From: Fragilaria crotonensis
Taxonomy: Eukaryota; Bacillariophyta; Fragilariophyceae; Fragilariales; Fragilariaceae
DNA length: 64,000 nucleotides
Reading direction: 5' to 3'
Assembly: GCA_022925895.1 (NCBI GenBank)
Contig: JAKSYS010000102.1
Location: 57,079-121,078, forward strand
In this document: positions 19,991 to 32,659 of the stretch, piece after piece
Layout of the letters: each line of letters begins with the position of its first letter
Position numbering within the stretch: the stretch's first letter is position 1
The notes under the pieces: generated by a model
Database searches by the model: none
The model's input: the letters and a program-made list of their open reading frames with translations, nothing else
What the model was told of the DNA's origin: nothing
Program-made: the position numbers and the translations under genes

Positions 19991-22900
19991 CAAGTAACAC
20001 TCTCTCTTAGGCCATCAAGCCTATAAGACATGGACGGAAAATAGGAATGCAATGATCGTACACCTTGTATAGCCCTATCTTTTGCACGCCGCATACTTTC
20101 ACGAAAAATTGGTGCATTGATTACCAACCAATTACGGGTCACCCACATTGGTCGATTGAGATGCTCGTTGACGTCTGGTAACAGGAGCCGTTGGACTTGT
20201 GGTTTGTAATGTGCCCGCTGCTGATATATCCCATCCAACTGTCTAGAAACGTCTCGGCGCAAGGCTTCTGCTTGAGTGCGATGATCATGACCGTGAACCT
20301 CTGCATTCCGCACTTTCCAGAGTTCCAGCCAATTCTCTCCGATCAGTTTTGTAAGTTTTACCTGCCACCGTTCGCCTGTGCGCTGCTTATTACCACTGGT
20401 ACCTGTTGATGCTTTACGATAATACTCTTGTTGGACTCGACTCCATTCACTTCCAAATCGGGCGTTGAAGATTTGTCGCCATCCTATCGCATTTTGCTGA
20501 ACAATCACATCACGAACATCAATCGGGAACTGAAAATGGGTGACACTGTGATGTCACTGTCCGCTTCCTGAAACCACTGTGATAATGCCTCACGAAGAAG
20601 ATGAGCCAAAAACGGACTTGTATTTTCCTGTACGTGAAATCTCTCAAGACGTCTCAAAAAATAGTCTCTCCAATCAACTCTGGAAGGTCCCGAGCATCGC
20701 AAAATATGATCTCTTGTTTCATTCGCAGATGGACATGACGGACAAGTACGTCTTCCGGAATCGAAACGATTACGCAAACTGTGCGTGGGTAAACACTCGT
20801 GAATCAATTTTGAAAAATGCACTCGTCTTGCAACTTGACTCTTCATGAATTTGGCGTGAGCTTTCCAATTTATACTTCGCATAACCGTCTCATCCCAATT
20901 ATTCTTTTTCATAATATACTTCCGAAGTGAGGGACCCGTAGCAAGATAACGAACTTTTTGAACCATTTTGTTTGTAACCGTCCCCTCGTCCACTACCAAG
21001 TACGCTCCCGCATTTGCTGACATTAGGACTTGAGGAAACATTCTCCCAACTTCTTGCTGATACCCCGTTGCTAAACTGTCTGCATCAACGTTCAGCTGTG
21101 CCATAAGTGATAACTGCAAATATTCAGTGTGATCATCTTGGTGTCCTTTTACATATTCCAATGTCACGTCCGGGAGGAACCGCAAGGTTATTTGAATTTC
21201 ATTCAAGAGATCCCATTCGGGATCCAAAACATCCAATGATCGTAGGGAACTGACTTTGTATTCCTTGGAGTCCATTGTTGATTCGTCCTGCTTTCCAAAT
21301 AAACGGTCTAACATACTCTGGCTATCTGTCCCAATACGACCAACCCATGGTTCAAACATATCTGTGTATTCAGCGATGCGGATCAGGAATCTGAGGAACG
21401 CAAGCATTCCGCTGCATTCTGCTCGATGTGAGTCTACCGTTGCACCCCGTGATGGACCACTCCCATCAGCACTCGTCTCGCCCACCATTGTTCGAACTGA
21501 CCACCCAAATGCTCCTTGCTTTCCATACTTTGACGACCCATCGCTCCCTGCTTGAAAATTGTCTTGAAGCTCCATCACCGCCAACCGAGGATCCACATAC
21601 AGCCGGGTGCAACGAAGAAGATCTGTCTCCCATGGTTCCAAAGACTCAATAAACGAATGAAAGGTTGACCAATCCACTCTTGGAGCATTGTAAATTGCTT
21701 CACAACGATAGATAACTTCCCAGCACGCCTCTGACGTGTGAACCACTGTTACTGGAACGGCTTCATTCGGGATATCTTGATACTTGACCACTTGATCCGT
21801 TTCAAGATATATATCTGAAGATTGTGGTTGACACATTACAAATCCTCCCGCCACTCGCACTACCAAACGATTTCGATATTGGTACGCGGAAAATTCTCCT
21901 CGACGGTCACGGTGGTTTCTCAACCAACTTCCTAATGGGACCAGCAACCTTCCAGACGAATACGCCCACAATTTGTTTGCTTTCCTCCAGAGCCGCCACT
22001 CTACTAGCAAAGGTTTCTCTTGGTGGATTGAGTGCCATCGAGGTCGGCTACTTTGTAGAGATGGTTCTCCCGTCAGTTTTGAGTGGTCAAGCTGATCTCC
22101 CTTCGTAGTCGTCAAATCGGATACTGCTACGGCTCGCAAATATAAGTGACAGTAATTAATCTTTCTGATTTCCGCTGCATTGAATTGGCCTGACTTAACC
22201 ACTTCTTCCATAATATATTGATTGTGCTCTCTTTCAAGAGGAGGTATTCCAGTGTTATCGACTTGAATGTACGCTCCGATGCTGTGTAAGTATGTTCGTA
22301 ACGCGCCGACCCATTTGGATTCAAGGTGAGGGAGAGGGGTATGTGTGTCCTCTAAAACCGATCTGGAGATTCCTGCTGCATAATTTCACCATTCAACAAC
22401 AATACGCAATAATTCACCCACCTGTGTGCGTGATCGCCAATGTCTCAAGAACGTACCGATCTGGCCGATTCCTTGTTGATCATATAATCTTCTAAAATTG
22501 GCTCCGCCCAATTCCAAGGGACCGAAAAGAACCTCCCGTTTCACATTCCGATTATAACCACATTTTGCGAATAAAATGTTCATCGCTTTCCTTTGCAGTT
22601 TTGTCAATTGCCGTTCAGTGAAATGCGAATTAGCCAGAGGATAGGAAACACTGGGAAGATAAGTCGAGAAATAAACGTCCATGCCTCATCTCGTGTGACT
22701 TGATGCGACCACAAGAATGATGTCAATTCGTTACTTTTTTCCCACAGCTTGCGAAACTGCATCGTTTGTGTGCCGGCAGGTTCTTTATAGTGGCCAAGTG
22801 TTTTATGCGATTCATACGGAGACAAATACTGTAATTCGTGTTCTTCACCCGTGACCATATCCGAGACTGTGACTCCTCCAAACTCCGCTCGATCTGTGCT

Positions 22901-25285
22901 CAACACCGGAGCCCCTGAAGATGAAAATTTCCACGTGACTATATGGTATGAACACTTCGTCAATTCTAAGGCTCCGCCCGAAACTTCTAACAGTTTTGAC
23001 CAGGTATTCGCATTTTCTCGCATCTTAGCCTTCACAACTTGTGACACTTCAGCTCCCGCACCTTCGTAAAAACAATTTGTCTGCCCATTGGAATCATCAA
23101 CATACCCTATCATCCCAAGTGTGATATGTCGTCCATTATCGGGAGTGCTGTACTGGGCCAGGTGAGCACATTCTTCATAACAGTCAAACAATATACTCGA
23201 GATAAAACACCATATGACAGGAGAGTTACCGCTGCCTTGACCTGTACCATAAATAGGCTGTTCCGCCGAGTGCCGATAGCCTTTTTCAGCAAGCCCTAAA
23301 TCTGTCCGAATACGATACTCAGATAGCTCCAATGTGTTTGCGTTGACGTTTGTGACAGATGCTGGCACCCCAAATTTTCGACTCGCGAGCATCGCCAAGT
23401 TCGGAACAATTCGATCGTAACATGCCGTAGCATCGTAGTTCGTAAGAGCAACTGTCTTGCGTGTGATTCTTGATAATTCCAATTGAAGCTCTTCCACAAA
23501 TACTGGGTCCGTCGCATTGTGCTTTGGACGTGAACCAAACTGGCCACTATTCAACTGAGATAGCGCTTCTGCTTGGAGTAATGCTGATCTCCATTTCAGA
23601 CCCAGCATCAAGTTATAGTCTGCTTCGTAGATATGGATAATCCGTGTCCTGTGTATTCGAATATTACCTGGTTCTTTAAACAATACCGAATTCGCGACAG
23701 TCTGCCACCTCCGATATGAATAACCTCGTTCTAACGCATAATTCATAAGTGTCAGATGTACCCGCAATATCTCGCTTTGCTTATAATCCAGCTCTTCTCG
23801 AAGTGTTTTGTGGTCCTCAGTTTCATCTTCAGGAATATGTGAGTATGCGTGTTTTGAAATCATCGCTTTATAATGACCCAAATGCATCCGAGAAGGAGAA
23901 GTAACCGTGGACTCTCGCCAAGCTTTCAGTTTCCCTATATAATCCTTCTCATTGAGAGTAGGAAACACACGCAGTTGCTTCAATTCATCCGAAATCCTTA
24001 AATGCTTTATCAGTGTCTTGATGTTTTCGTCATATCCCGCCGGGAACCGATAGTTTCCTGTGAGAATTTGCTCAGCATACTCACCATCTCCAGAGTAACC
24101 CAACTCTTGACTTAATGGAGGAACAGTAAAGGGTGTTCCTGCTGCCTGACCGAAATGTTTTTGATTGCGCCTCCTCAAATGCTCGATAACTTCCGTCGGA
24201 ACATCGACTTGTTGCCATTCCGTACACGTCTTCGGATCTTGCTCCGGATGTAGAGGTATCTCTATACGTGACACCCCAACCCTCTCATTGACCATTCTCA
24301 TTGCACGTAATTTTGCATAAAGCCGATTCTTTGCTTCAGCCAAATGCAATTGGCGCAGAACTCTGACTTGATATTTATCGGAAGCTGACGACGCCTGTTC
24401 TAAAGCCTGGATTCGTGTGAGACGTTCCTTCTCTCGCCTTTCGAAGCTCGTGCCAACGATTTCTCGTAAGCGGTGTTCAGCCTGTCTCAATTGTTCGATA
24501 CATTCTCGTTCAGTTCCCGGCGGTACGGTGGATCAGTTTGTCTTGTTCCACGCAGTTCGGATTCTGATTTCGTTATCCAATTGAATCTTCGCCATCGACA
24601 GACATTTTTTCAGAACCTGCACTTTTTGTCTTGCTTTATGTAACTCGACTGACCATTGGGGTTCACCGTAGCGTCTGGTGGACTTTTCCGCTGCCAGACT
24701 TGCCGCAACAACATCGGTATCTAGTCTTTCTGCATATGAATGGCGATTGCCTAGCAGTAGGAGTCTGTCGATTCGTCGAAAAACATTATGACTCTCAAGA
24801 GTCTCATACTTTTTTCGAATATAAGCGGTAACTTGATGTATATTGTTGGACTTTAAAATGCGAGGCTCCATTTTTGACATCGGTTGAATTGGATTACCGA
24901 ATAACTCTGTGACCGACAGATCAACAAAGTATGATCGATGGTCTGTTGTATATCGTGCGTTGAAAGGTTCATAACCCGCCTTCCGTACAGCCGATGCCAC
25001 AATTGGTGTACCCAACACATAGTCCAGACATTTTTGTCCGCGGGCATATGTCGTTGGAAGAGGCAATGAATGCTGTCGCTGCATTATATCAATCAATCCC
25101 AAGGATTGCATCACAGCAATCATCCCATCCGCATCTTGACCGATGGCTTCATTGAAATCGCCCATTACCAATAAATCCTGCCCTGCGTTTCGGCATTCCA
25201 ATAAGTACCGTTCTAAATCCCGTCGGAATGCCCGCCGGGGAAATATAACTGGGACCTGAGTATGAAGTAACAAACTGTGTTGTTG
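19990..25285 (-). pseudogene. LINE-B ORF2 main part: endonuclease C-terminus, RT, RNase H, CCHC
   Basis: In sense order: the C-terminal half of an apurinic-type endonuclease (24533-25285; GDFNEAIG, TDHRSYFVDL); RT (22604-24490) with NYDATACYDRI and GYVDDSNGQTN; the linker; RNase H (20505-22211) with SDGSSK, HRAECSG, TDSQSM and NVDADSLA; the zinc-knuckle motif CPSC-X8-H-X3-C; and a C-terminal tail (19990-20508). The same order occurs in the intact LINE-A ORF2. Frameshifts near 24510, 22650, 22200-22400 and 20510 break it. The reverse transcriptase would act by target-primed reverse transcription. Confidence 0.88.
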
Positions 25286-25503
25286 TGTTAATCCTACAAG
25301 TAGATCATCCTTGCAGGAAAGCATGTCTTGATTCAGTTATGAATTATCTAAAACATAGAAAAGTGAGCATTACCTTTTTCGGAGTCATCCTTCAATCCCG
25401 AGTCGTACTGTGCAGATGTAGTACCGTATAATGGTACTTGATACTTGATACATGATTCATAGCATCCTGAATGATACAGTACCGGTAGCTTGTAATATCA
25501 ACA
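25286..25503 (-). repeat. 3' LTR of Copia-1 (218 bp)
   Basis: On the sense strand it runs TGTTGATATTAC to GTAGGATTAACA, preceded by GTCGCGGGGAC, the probable polypurine tract. By eye it is identical over its whole length to the 5' LTR. Confidence 0.93.
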
Positions 25504-25686
25504 GTCCCCGCGACTCTGAATTAAGTTCCTGAATCAGAGGCGAATCACACTTCCTGAACCGATCGACAGAGGCCCCGGCTACGTCGTTAACATATATAAC
25601 CCTGCGACGGTCACCTACTGTTTTCGATGGACAGTTACCATTATATCGCGACTACCCAATTCGTGTCCCCGGGTGTTGGTCGTCGA

Positions 25687-28600
25687 TTACCAGAGTATGT
25701 TATGCAACAACTCCTTCATCTTCGGTCCTGGCATTAACTTTGTCAAGATATCTGCCAAGTTCGTCTGTGTGTTTTCTTTTGCCACCCTGATGGTCCCGGC
25801 AGCAATCGCTTCGCGTACGCGGTGAAAGTTAATTGCAGCGTGCTTCTTCTTGAGTGTCGATTCAGGTCGGGAATTAGTCACAACTGCCGAATTATCACAA
25901 AACACGGAGCATTCCTCGGTTAGCGGAACACCCATCATCCGCAGTTTGTAACGTAGTCCCTCTATCATCTCAATCGATAGTCGCATTGCAAGTAACTCTG
26001 AACCATACGTAGACGCCTCGACCGTATTCTGCCTCTTGGAAAACCAAAGTATCGGCGCTCGATTAACGAATATTAAGATCCCTGAATGTGACCTCCTTGT
26101 CTCTCTACACCCTGCGTGGTCAGCATCCACGAAACATGACATTGTGACATCCTTTCCACGTGGCGTCGGCATGTTTTCGGGTATTGCTTCGGCTGCGTCG
26201 GGGTAGAACTCGGACCAGTCACATTTGACGAATCGCTCACCTCGGAATGTCGGGATCGTATCGTCGAACACCATTGTCGATCTCGGATGATGCTTTAAGT
26301 ATGCAAAAATATGGAAGACTTGTTCTAAATGTCCTTGTCGTGCCGATACCAAGTACCGCGACATTAACGACACCGGCATCAAAACATCAATCCTCCCAAT
26401 TTCGCAAATCCATCTGAGGACGCCAATCAAACCTTGATAGTAGTTCAATTGTTTGCTCCCCAACTCCGCTGAAAGGTCTAACTCAGGCCGGTATCCACTT
26501 GCCAGCGGAGTCTTTGCATTTGGCAACAGTCTGAGATCGGCATCTTCAAGTTCCTTTTCCAGGTCGGCGATCGCCTTCTTCACGTATGAAGTTGACTCGA
26601 ACGCCCACCGCACCTTATCGGGCTCGTCAGAATCTGGGATACGGAATTTCTTTATGTCAACGCCCAAATAAGTATCTGGTTCTTTAATGCTCCCGGGCTT
26701 CAAGGTAAAACGCTGTCCCAGGGCATCCATAAAGCCCTCCGGATCTATTCCTTGAAAAATCAAGTCGTCCACGTACGATATGACGTACTCGTAGACTTTG
26801 TCCCCGTTCGGTTTGACCGCCGCTTTCATCCACAGATCAGGGTCAGCTTTCGACGACGAAGCCCAGTTCCCTTAAATTCTTAGCCAAGTAGTCGCGAAAC
26901 GATCTTCCGCTCGATCTTAAGCCATAGAGAGCTTTCGCGATTATAGCTCTTTACCATTGTACTCAGGTCCTAATTGATCAGTAAACTTAGTCCACACCTT
27001 TTCCTTATTCGGTGCCGCCAGGTAAGCATTTTGAATATCACACGACAAGAGGTCTAAATCGTTGAGAGCGGCCAAGAGGAAGAAGAGTCTCACCGTATCT
27101 CTGCTCGACAGACGCAAACGTTTGTTCCTTCGTTGCCTCGGTCATATTGCCTCGCGCTACCAATCTGGCCTTTCTAGTAAGGTCCATTTTGATGTCGAAG
27201 ACAAAATATGTATCAACGAACTCGTACCCAGGTGGAACTTTTGTGTCGTCGTCTTCGATAAACTCGAATGCAGGAAAACGTTCCGAATCTCTTTTTCGAT
27301 CGCCTTCGTCCAGAAATCCGTTCCCGTTCTCTTGTCGATCGCTAACGCATGGGCGACACTTTTCGGGAGTTCTAATCCGTATTTGTGTGAAACCGACCAA
27401 TATTTCGACTTGACCTTTTTTAGAATCCTTTCTCGTTTCTTGAGTACAAATGGAACCCACCATCGGAACGCTGGTTCGTTTGACAGGTTGTTTGTAACGG
27501 CGTAGTCGGCAACTTGAACTGGGTAAGAGTCCTTTAAATCTGCCAGCGGTACCCAAGTACTGGAACCGTCTTTCCATTCGACTAATAGGCGCCAGCCCTT
27601 TGTCGTTCTCTTTGGTTTCGGTCCAGTCTTGGTAGAGTAGTACGCCTCGTCCTCTCGTAGCGCACTATGACTCTTTTCGTGGTCAACGATCTCCTGCATC
27701 ACTTGCAAGCGTCGACCATCGTCATCTATTTGCAGTATAAACACTCAGCAATTAGATTCGCAGTGTATGTCTCCTCCGTCCCGTCCTCGAAACACACAAG
27801 GTATTCGCGGGAATCCAATAAAGGATTTGGGTTTGACGATCAATTGGCTTTCCGTCATGATCTCTTTTCGGCTTTTCACGGTGCCGCGAAGGATATCTCC
27901 GCCGCGGTCGGTTACTATCTCAGCAGTTAAGTACTGATCAAAAGCCTCCGGGGTATAATCATCAGCGTCGGAGCGTCGAATTCTCCTCCGTCCTCCGTTG
28001 CGTCATTCAAGTCCCCGAAGATGTCAACCAGGGAAACTGATTTTCACCAAGCTCTTCCGCCACCTCCTCGTTTGTCCGCTTATCCCTATCTTCTCTTCTA
28101 TCGATTCCAACAATTCCGCGATCTCCTCCCTTCGATCTGCACGTTCATCAGGTGTTAGGGCCCAGAACGTGCTCCTCACGATGGCTTTGCCGACTTCGGT
28201 AACAGGAACGCTGCGTCCCCGCCACCATAATCTTCTGCTGGCCCTAACCAGCATGCCAACTTCCGCTCGTTGTCATTGTCGAGGTAAGAAATAACTTCGT
28301 ACCAACCATGCATAACGTAGAGCGAAATATCTGGTGTCCACCCATGGACCTGTTCGAAGGCAGAGCGTCCTTGTAGATCCGGATGTGTCCCCAACGAAGG
28401 ATCTGATCCTTGCGCAAAGGTTGACGAGATAATTCCAGAGTCTTCTTGGTGATCGCGTCTTGTCTTGGAATCTTCGGATCATCCTCTTCAACTCTCTGAT
28501 GTCCAATTCAGCCTTGTTCTGAAACGGTGAATAGGGTTCCGTGTACTTCGGATCAATTGAATACTTCGGATCCTCTTCTTCCACTCGCCCCATCCTTCCA

Positions 28601-29802
28601 TTGTGGCGTCGTTATCGCACAACAATACTTCTGGAATTCCCACTTTCTTGACAAAATCATCTAGCGCATAGATTGACTCGTTCTTACGCTCCATCGGGTA
28701 AGCCTTCGTGTATCCCCGGCCATTCCCAATAATGTGAGCATATCGTTGCGAATCAATTGATTTGATCTTCGGTTCCATTATGTCGGCGTAAAACATCCCC
28801 CTCAACCTTGGATAGCGCAGATGTGCCATCTGAGTTTTAAAACGTCGCGTCGCTGGATTCGGTATCGACCGGATTCCTTGTTGGGTGGTCACCTTCAAGG
28901 AGTTCTTTGCCGTCTCTAATCCAACCATCCAGCGTCGTGCCACATTTTCTGGGGTTACATCGGAAGTCACATCTCCAGTTCGTATCGCCGCAATGCCAAT
29001 CTCCTCCGAGCTCGCATCCGCTGTCGTCGTAAGTGCTGCGACCCTTCGCAGTATCGGGTCGGTCTGATTCAGCAGATTTACTTCGTTTGCGATTTGCATT
29101 TCGAAGGGAACTGGCTCGCTGCAAGAACCTGCATGCAACTCTTGATCTTCTGTTTCGTTGCCTTGGAGTGTAGGACCTTCAAGCGCCTTGCTCGCAAGTT
29201 CGTAATCTCCTCTTCGTCTTCGGAGTCAACACATCCTCCTCCGCGAGCGAGAGCGCGAAGGTGTGGGAATCCACTCAACGTCGGAGGTGAGTTCGACATG
29301 CAGGGCAGTATTATCAAGCTCGTCTTGGGTTGGGGTCTCGAATCAAAGCCGGCAACAACTCCTTCGAGGGTAAAGGGATTCGTAGGGGTTCGGACGGAAC
29401 GAGAATACCGAATATCGAGTCAGGTGCATGTTGCCTGTGTCGTTCGTCGACGTGGACATCGTTGTCCCGGAGCTGGTTAGGGGAAAGTAACGAAAATGGT
29501 AAGGAGTCTCCGAAGTAAAGAGCTTCGTTAATGATTATCACATACGTGGCCCCGGAAGTCGGACAATCGTAGGCCGTTGCAACCGTTGCGATAGGAATCT
29601 GCTTCGACGGGTAATCAGGCGAATAAGCCTCGACCTCAGCTGATCTCCCGGTATACTCGAGAACCACGCAATTACTTCCTGCCACGCATGTGTCGGCGTG
29701 AGAGTCCATCTCGCACCGACCCGAACGATGACACTCTCCGTGTATTGCATTGTAATCCACTGAGTATACCTCCCGCGAAACCATCGCAACGGTTCTGCAT
29801 TG
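25687..29802 (-). pseudogene. pol: Copia-1 pol, broken by frameshifts
   Basis: Pol starts directly after the gag UGA and stays in the gag frame through the protease (MDSHADTCVAG at about 29700, DSH in place of the usual DSG). Then come an integrase region (28273-29138) with TAKNSLKVTTQQGIR and DNDATMEG, a chromodomain-like block (about 27480-27690; RLLVEWKDGSSTWVPL), RT, and an intact 380-aa C-terminal frame (25687-26829) with SYVDDLIF, VDADHAGC, GSELLA, CDNSAV and LADILTK. Frame breaks occur near 29320, 28500, 28250, 28000, 27170 and 26830. Without these it would encode the enzymes for reverse transcription and integration. Confidence 0.88.
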
Positions 29803-31173
29803 TCAGGCCTTATCCAGCTTCTGCTTCTTCTTGTGAGCGCCGCGACCGAATTCCTTCCCGGCCGCTTCATCTGCGCTTGACTCATGGTCATCATCGCCAT
29901 CATTGTCGTTTCCCTTTGCCAGTTTCTTCATCTCGTTCTTCAACTCCTCCTTGATTTGTTTCTTTAAAGCGGCCACGGATCTCTTGCCTTTCTTGTCTCC
30001 CCACTCCTTAAGCTGGTCTTTTGCTCCTGGCTCAGAAGTCGGAAGATCTTTGGCGGGTAATATTTATTCTCTAACTTAAAACCCTTTGGCAACTTCCCTG
30101 CCTTCGCCGTCTTATCCGTCTTCTCACCGCTCTTCACGCCCGAAATGTTCCTTTCCTTACTTCTCTCGAGGGTTGCCCTGTTTTCCACGGTCGTCGACAG
30201 GTATTGCTGACATGCCTGGAAATTGTTCAGCAGCTTGGGATCGCCAAGCACCACTGAGACAGCAGATTCCAATTTCGGATCGGTAATTCCCTTGAGAAAA
30301 TCAGCAACTTTCTTGGATTCGGGGACGGCCTCGGTTGGATCACAATCAAGGATTTCATTGTGAGCGGTCTGGTGGACATTGATAAAATCTTGGAATTTAT
30401 ACTGGCGACGCGACCCACTGTAGGACGCGTTCGCGATCGACGCGTAGGCTTTGTTCTTACGTGTGATCTTGGACGCGGTGCCTTCACACTGCGTCTTCAA
30501 TGCCAAGTACGCCTTCCGACCGTCCTGCGACCTCTCGAATTTCTTGATGTATGACCACCCTTCTCCGTTTACGACAAATGTCTTCAATTCCCGATAGAAT
30601 CGAGGTTATCAATTCGTAATGTCGTCCCTCGAGTACCGTCGCTTCAATAAGGTACTCCATTGGACTTCCAAAGTCCGCTGGATCAAGAACATTCTCTGGC
30701 GCTTCCCTTTCGTCCCTGGTGAGGTAAACGAGTGGGATCTTCGCAGCACTAAGGATTTGACGAAGGTAATTCTGGAAGGACTCATTCCACAATGCCCAGT
30801 TGACCAACTTCTTAAGACTGTCAGGCTTGGATGCATCTTCGTCTTTTGCTGCCTCCTTCTGTTCCTGGTATTCTTGGCACTTGGCCGTGAACTCAGGAAC
30901 CTTGTCAGCTGTGAAACTTTCGGGGTTCGCTTCGAACCCGGTCCGCTTGCGCTCATCCGCCCAGAAACGGAAGCCTTTCAAGTTCTTCACTGCGATGAAT
31001 GGCATCGTAACGTTGCCTGCTCCTCGCGGTGCAGATCTAGCAACACTCCTGGCAATCGAGTCGAGATCCGACTCAGTTGCGAGCATCAAGTCATTCGGGG
31101 TTGCAAATCCCTGAGCAATCAACCACGTGACAGTCGGGGCGTTAAAGCCGCATCGTTGGAGGGCAGCGTTCAT
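29803..31173 (-). pseudogene. gag: Copia-1 gag, ending in UGA in frame with pol
   Basis: ATG at 31171-31173 begins MNAALQRCGFNAPTV. The frame runs to about 30600, where a frameshift leads to a second frame (29964-30587, KTFVVNGEGWSYIKK). It ends in a Lys-rich tail with AAGKEFGRGAHKKK and UGA (plus-strand TCA at 29803-29805). No CCHC zinc knuckle is visible; the basic tail may bind RNA instead. Copia-2 and Copia-3 gags share the fold-level features and the GK(E/Q)FGR(G/A)AH end motif. Confidence 0.85.
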
Positions 31174-31499
31174 GGTCGAGATATCGGTTCGGTGTGGTCT
31201 TGTGTGAAAATTCCTTAATCACATTTAGGAGATTTGTTGCGAATCGGTCTTTGAGAGACTGATTCGTTCCGTGCCACGGTCATTTACTTATCCGTATGGC
31301 ACGTCTATCGTAGTATTGCGGTCTTTCGGGTATGAGAACACTCCCTACGCAATTTCTCATCAATTCCCGACGTAATCTGCTCAACATCGTTTCATCACAT
31401 GCGGCCATTCTTAGCCATGATGAAATGATCAACCGGTGATCTCCATACTACCGATCGGATGGCGCCATTCATGTCATTGAGCCGTTGGGTCTGATAAAC

Positions 31500-31717
31500 T
31501 GTTAATCCTACAAGTAGATCATCCTTGCAGGAAAGCATGTCTTGATTCAGTTATGAATTATCTAAAACATAGAAAAGTGAGCATTACCTTTTTCGGAGTC
31601 ATCCTTCAATCCCGAGTCGTACTGTGCAGATGTAGTACCGTATAATGGTACTTGATACTTGATACATGATTCATAGCATCCTGAATGATACAGTACCGGT
31701 AGCTTGTAATATCAACA
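31500..31717 (-). repeat. 5' LTR of Copia-1 (218 bp) with adjacent primer-binding motif
   Basis: The LTR is identical by eye to the 3' LTR. On the sense strand it is followed at once by GTTTATCAGACCC (plus-strand 31487-31499). The same 13 bases follow the 5' LTRs of Copia-2 and Copia-3, so this is probably the primer-binding site. It shares TATCAGA with initiator-Met sites of plant Copia elements but does not begin TGG, so an internal tRNA site is more likely. Confidence 0.92.
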
Positions 31718-32375
31718 GTTGTGCCGCAGCGGTTGTTAATCCTGAACTCGGAGTATCGGTGACCACTTGATAAGCGGAAACGATTGTAACGACGCGCCCA
31801 TCGCATCCCAGGAACGATTGACTAACCCATCGTCCCCACTTGTCAGCAAAACGATCTCGAACCCTACCGACTGCATCTCCCACAGTAACAACAAATGTTC
31901 CACCAGGCTTATATAATCTCTGAAACTCCGTAGGTCTGGTTCCGAAATTTATCCGAGTTCTTGGCCAGTGTTGTTACGTCGTGTGATATAAGATACTTCG
32001 AACCTGAGATTTTGTCGTATCCAAATTATGTTCTTGTCCACAAGACACGTCCGCCTGTACCTCTCTTAAAACTTTACAAAAAACATCGAATTGTCCTCCC
32101 ATTCGATCAATCTGAAATCCGTTTACATTCGCGCCATAGACTCGAAAAATATCCTTTCCCTTTTCTTGAATTTCGTCCCCCCATACGACATTGGATCGTC
32201 GATTGGCTTGGGTTAAGAACACCTCTCGATTCACTTGTGATCGGGCTGATCGGATGGTATCGTGTGTAAAAATCTTCCTCCACTCGGCTTGTGGTATTTT
32301 TAATGTATCGTGCGATCCATTCTCATGTGTTTGTCTCTCATTACCATTGGAAAGTAATCGGGTTGCTCTCATCAT
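31718..32375 (-). pseudogene. LINE-B ORF2 start: endonuclease N-terminal half
   Basis: ATG at 32373-32375 (MMRATRLLSNGN). The protein has NVNGFQIDRMGGQ, QADVSCGQEHNLD and, after a frameshift, YKPGGTF..., KWGRWVSQ and IVSAYQ, matching LINE-A residues about 88-230. These are the first catalytic-domain blocks of an exonuclease-endonuclease-phosphatase type endonuclease, including the conserved N and E. The reading is cut at 31718 by Copia-1 and resumes at 25285. Confidence 0.85.
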
Positions 32376-32659
32376 TGTGATTGGGTAAAGGCGGATAGCT
32401 CTCCGGGCTTTGTTTGAGCTAACCCATTGTCATCCTCGATTGGAGAATGTAACGCCGCATTTGCCATCTCTTCGTGGCTTACGGCACTCGGTATCAACGG
32501 TTGTTGAGTTTCGTCAGTATGCTGTTCATGAATATCTCGGAGGAAGTCATCGCTCATATCTGTATCGTTTAATTCCCCAGGCACCGCTTCAAAGTGGGAT
32601 ACTGGGCGTGGAGAAGCAACTTCATCTGCTGCAACTAAGCCCCTCGAGTCTAACGACAA
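32372..32659 (-). pseudogene. LINE-B small ORF between ORF1b and ORF2
   Basis: A 95-codon open frame with no recognised domain. It overlaps the end of ORF1b and its stop TGA overlaps the ORF2 start (AATGATG). In LINE-A this part is absorbed into the N-terminus of ORF2, so here it is probably the same N-terminal extension separated by a frameshift. Confidence 0.5.

Larger units (their letters stand above)
25286..31717 (-). mobile_element. Copia-1: 6.4-kb CoDi-type Copia element nested in LINE-B
   Basis: Two 218-bp LTRs (25286-25503 and 31500-31717) appear identical. The flanks share a 4-bp duplication GTTG (25282-25285 and 31718-31721); a fifth base is ambiguous with the LTR terminus. In sense (minus) orientation: 5' LTR, GTTTATCAGACCC motif, about 310-bp leader, gag, UGA, pol, purine tract CGCGGGGAC, 3' LTR. 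The identical LTRs indicate a recent insertion, yet gag and pol carry many frameshifts. Confidence 0.92.

Noticed and set aside
29803-29805. Selenocysteine at the gag UGA
   Set aside because: No SECIS-like context was recognised, and the flanking Lys-rich gag tail is not a redox site; readthrough or reinitiation is simpler.
25286-31717. Frame breaks in Copia-1 read as spliceosomal introns
   Set aside because: The breaks are one or two bases with no GT-AG segment; protein similarity resumes at once in another frame.
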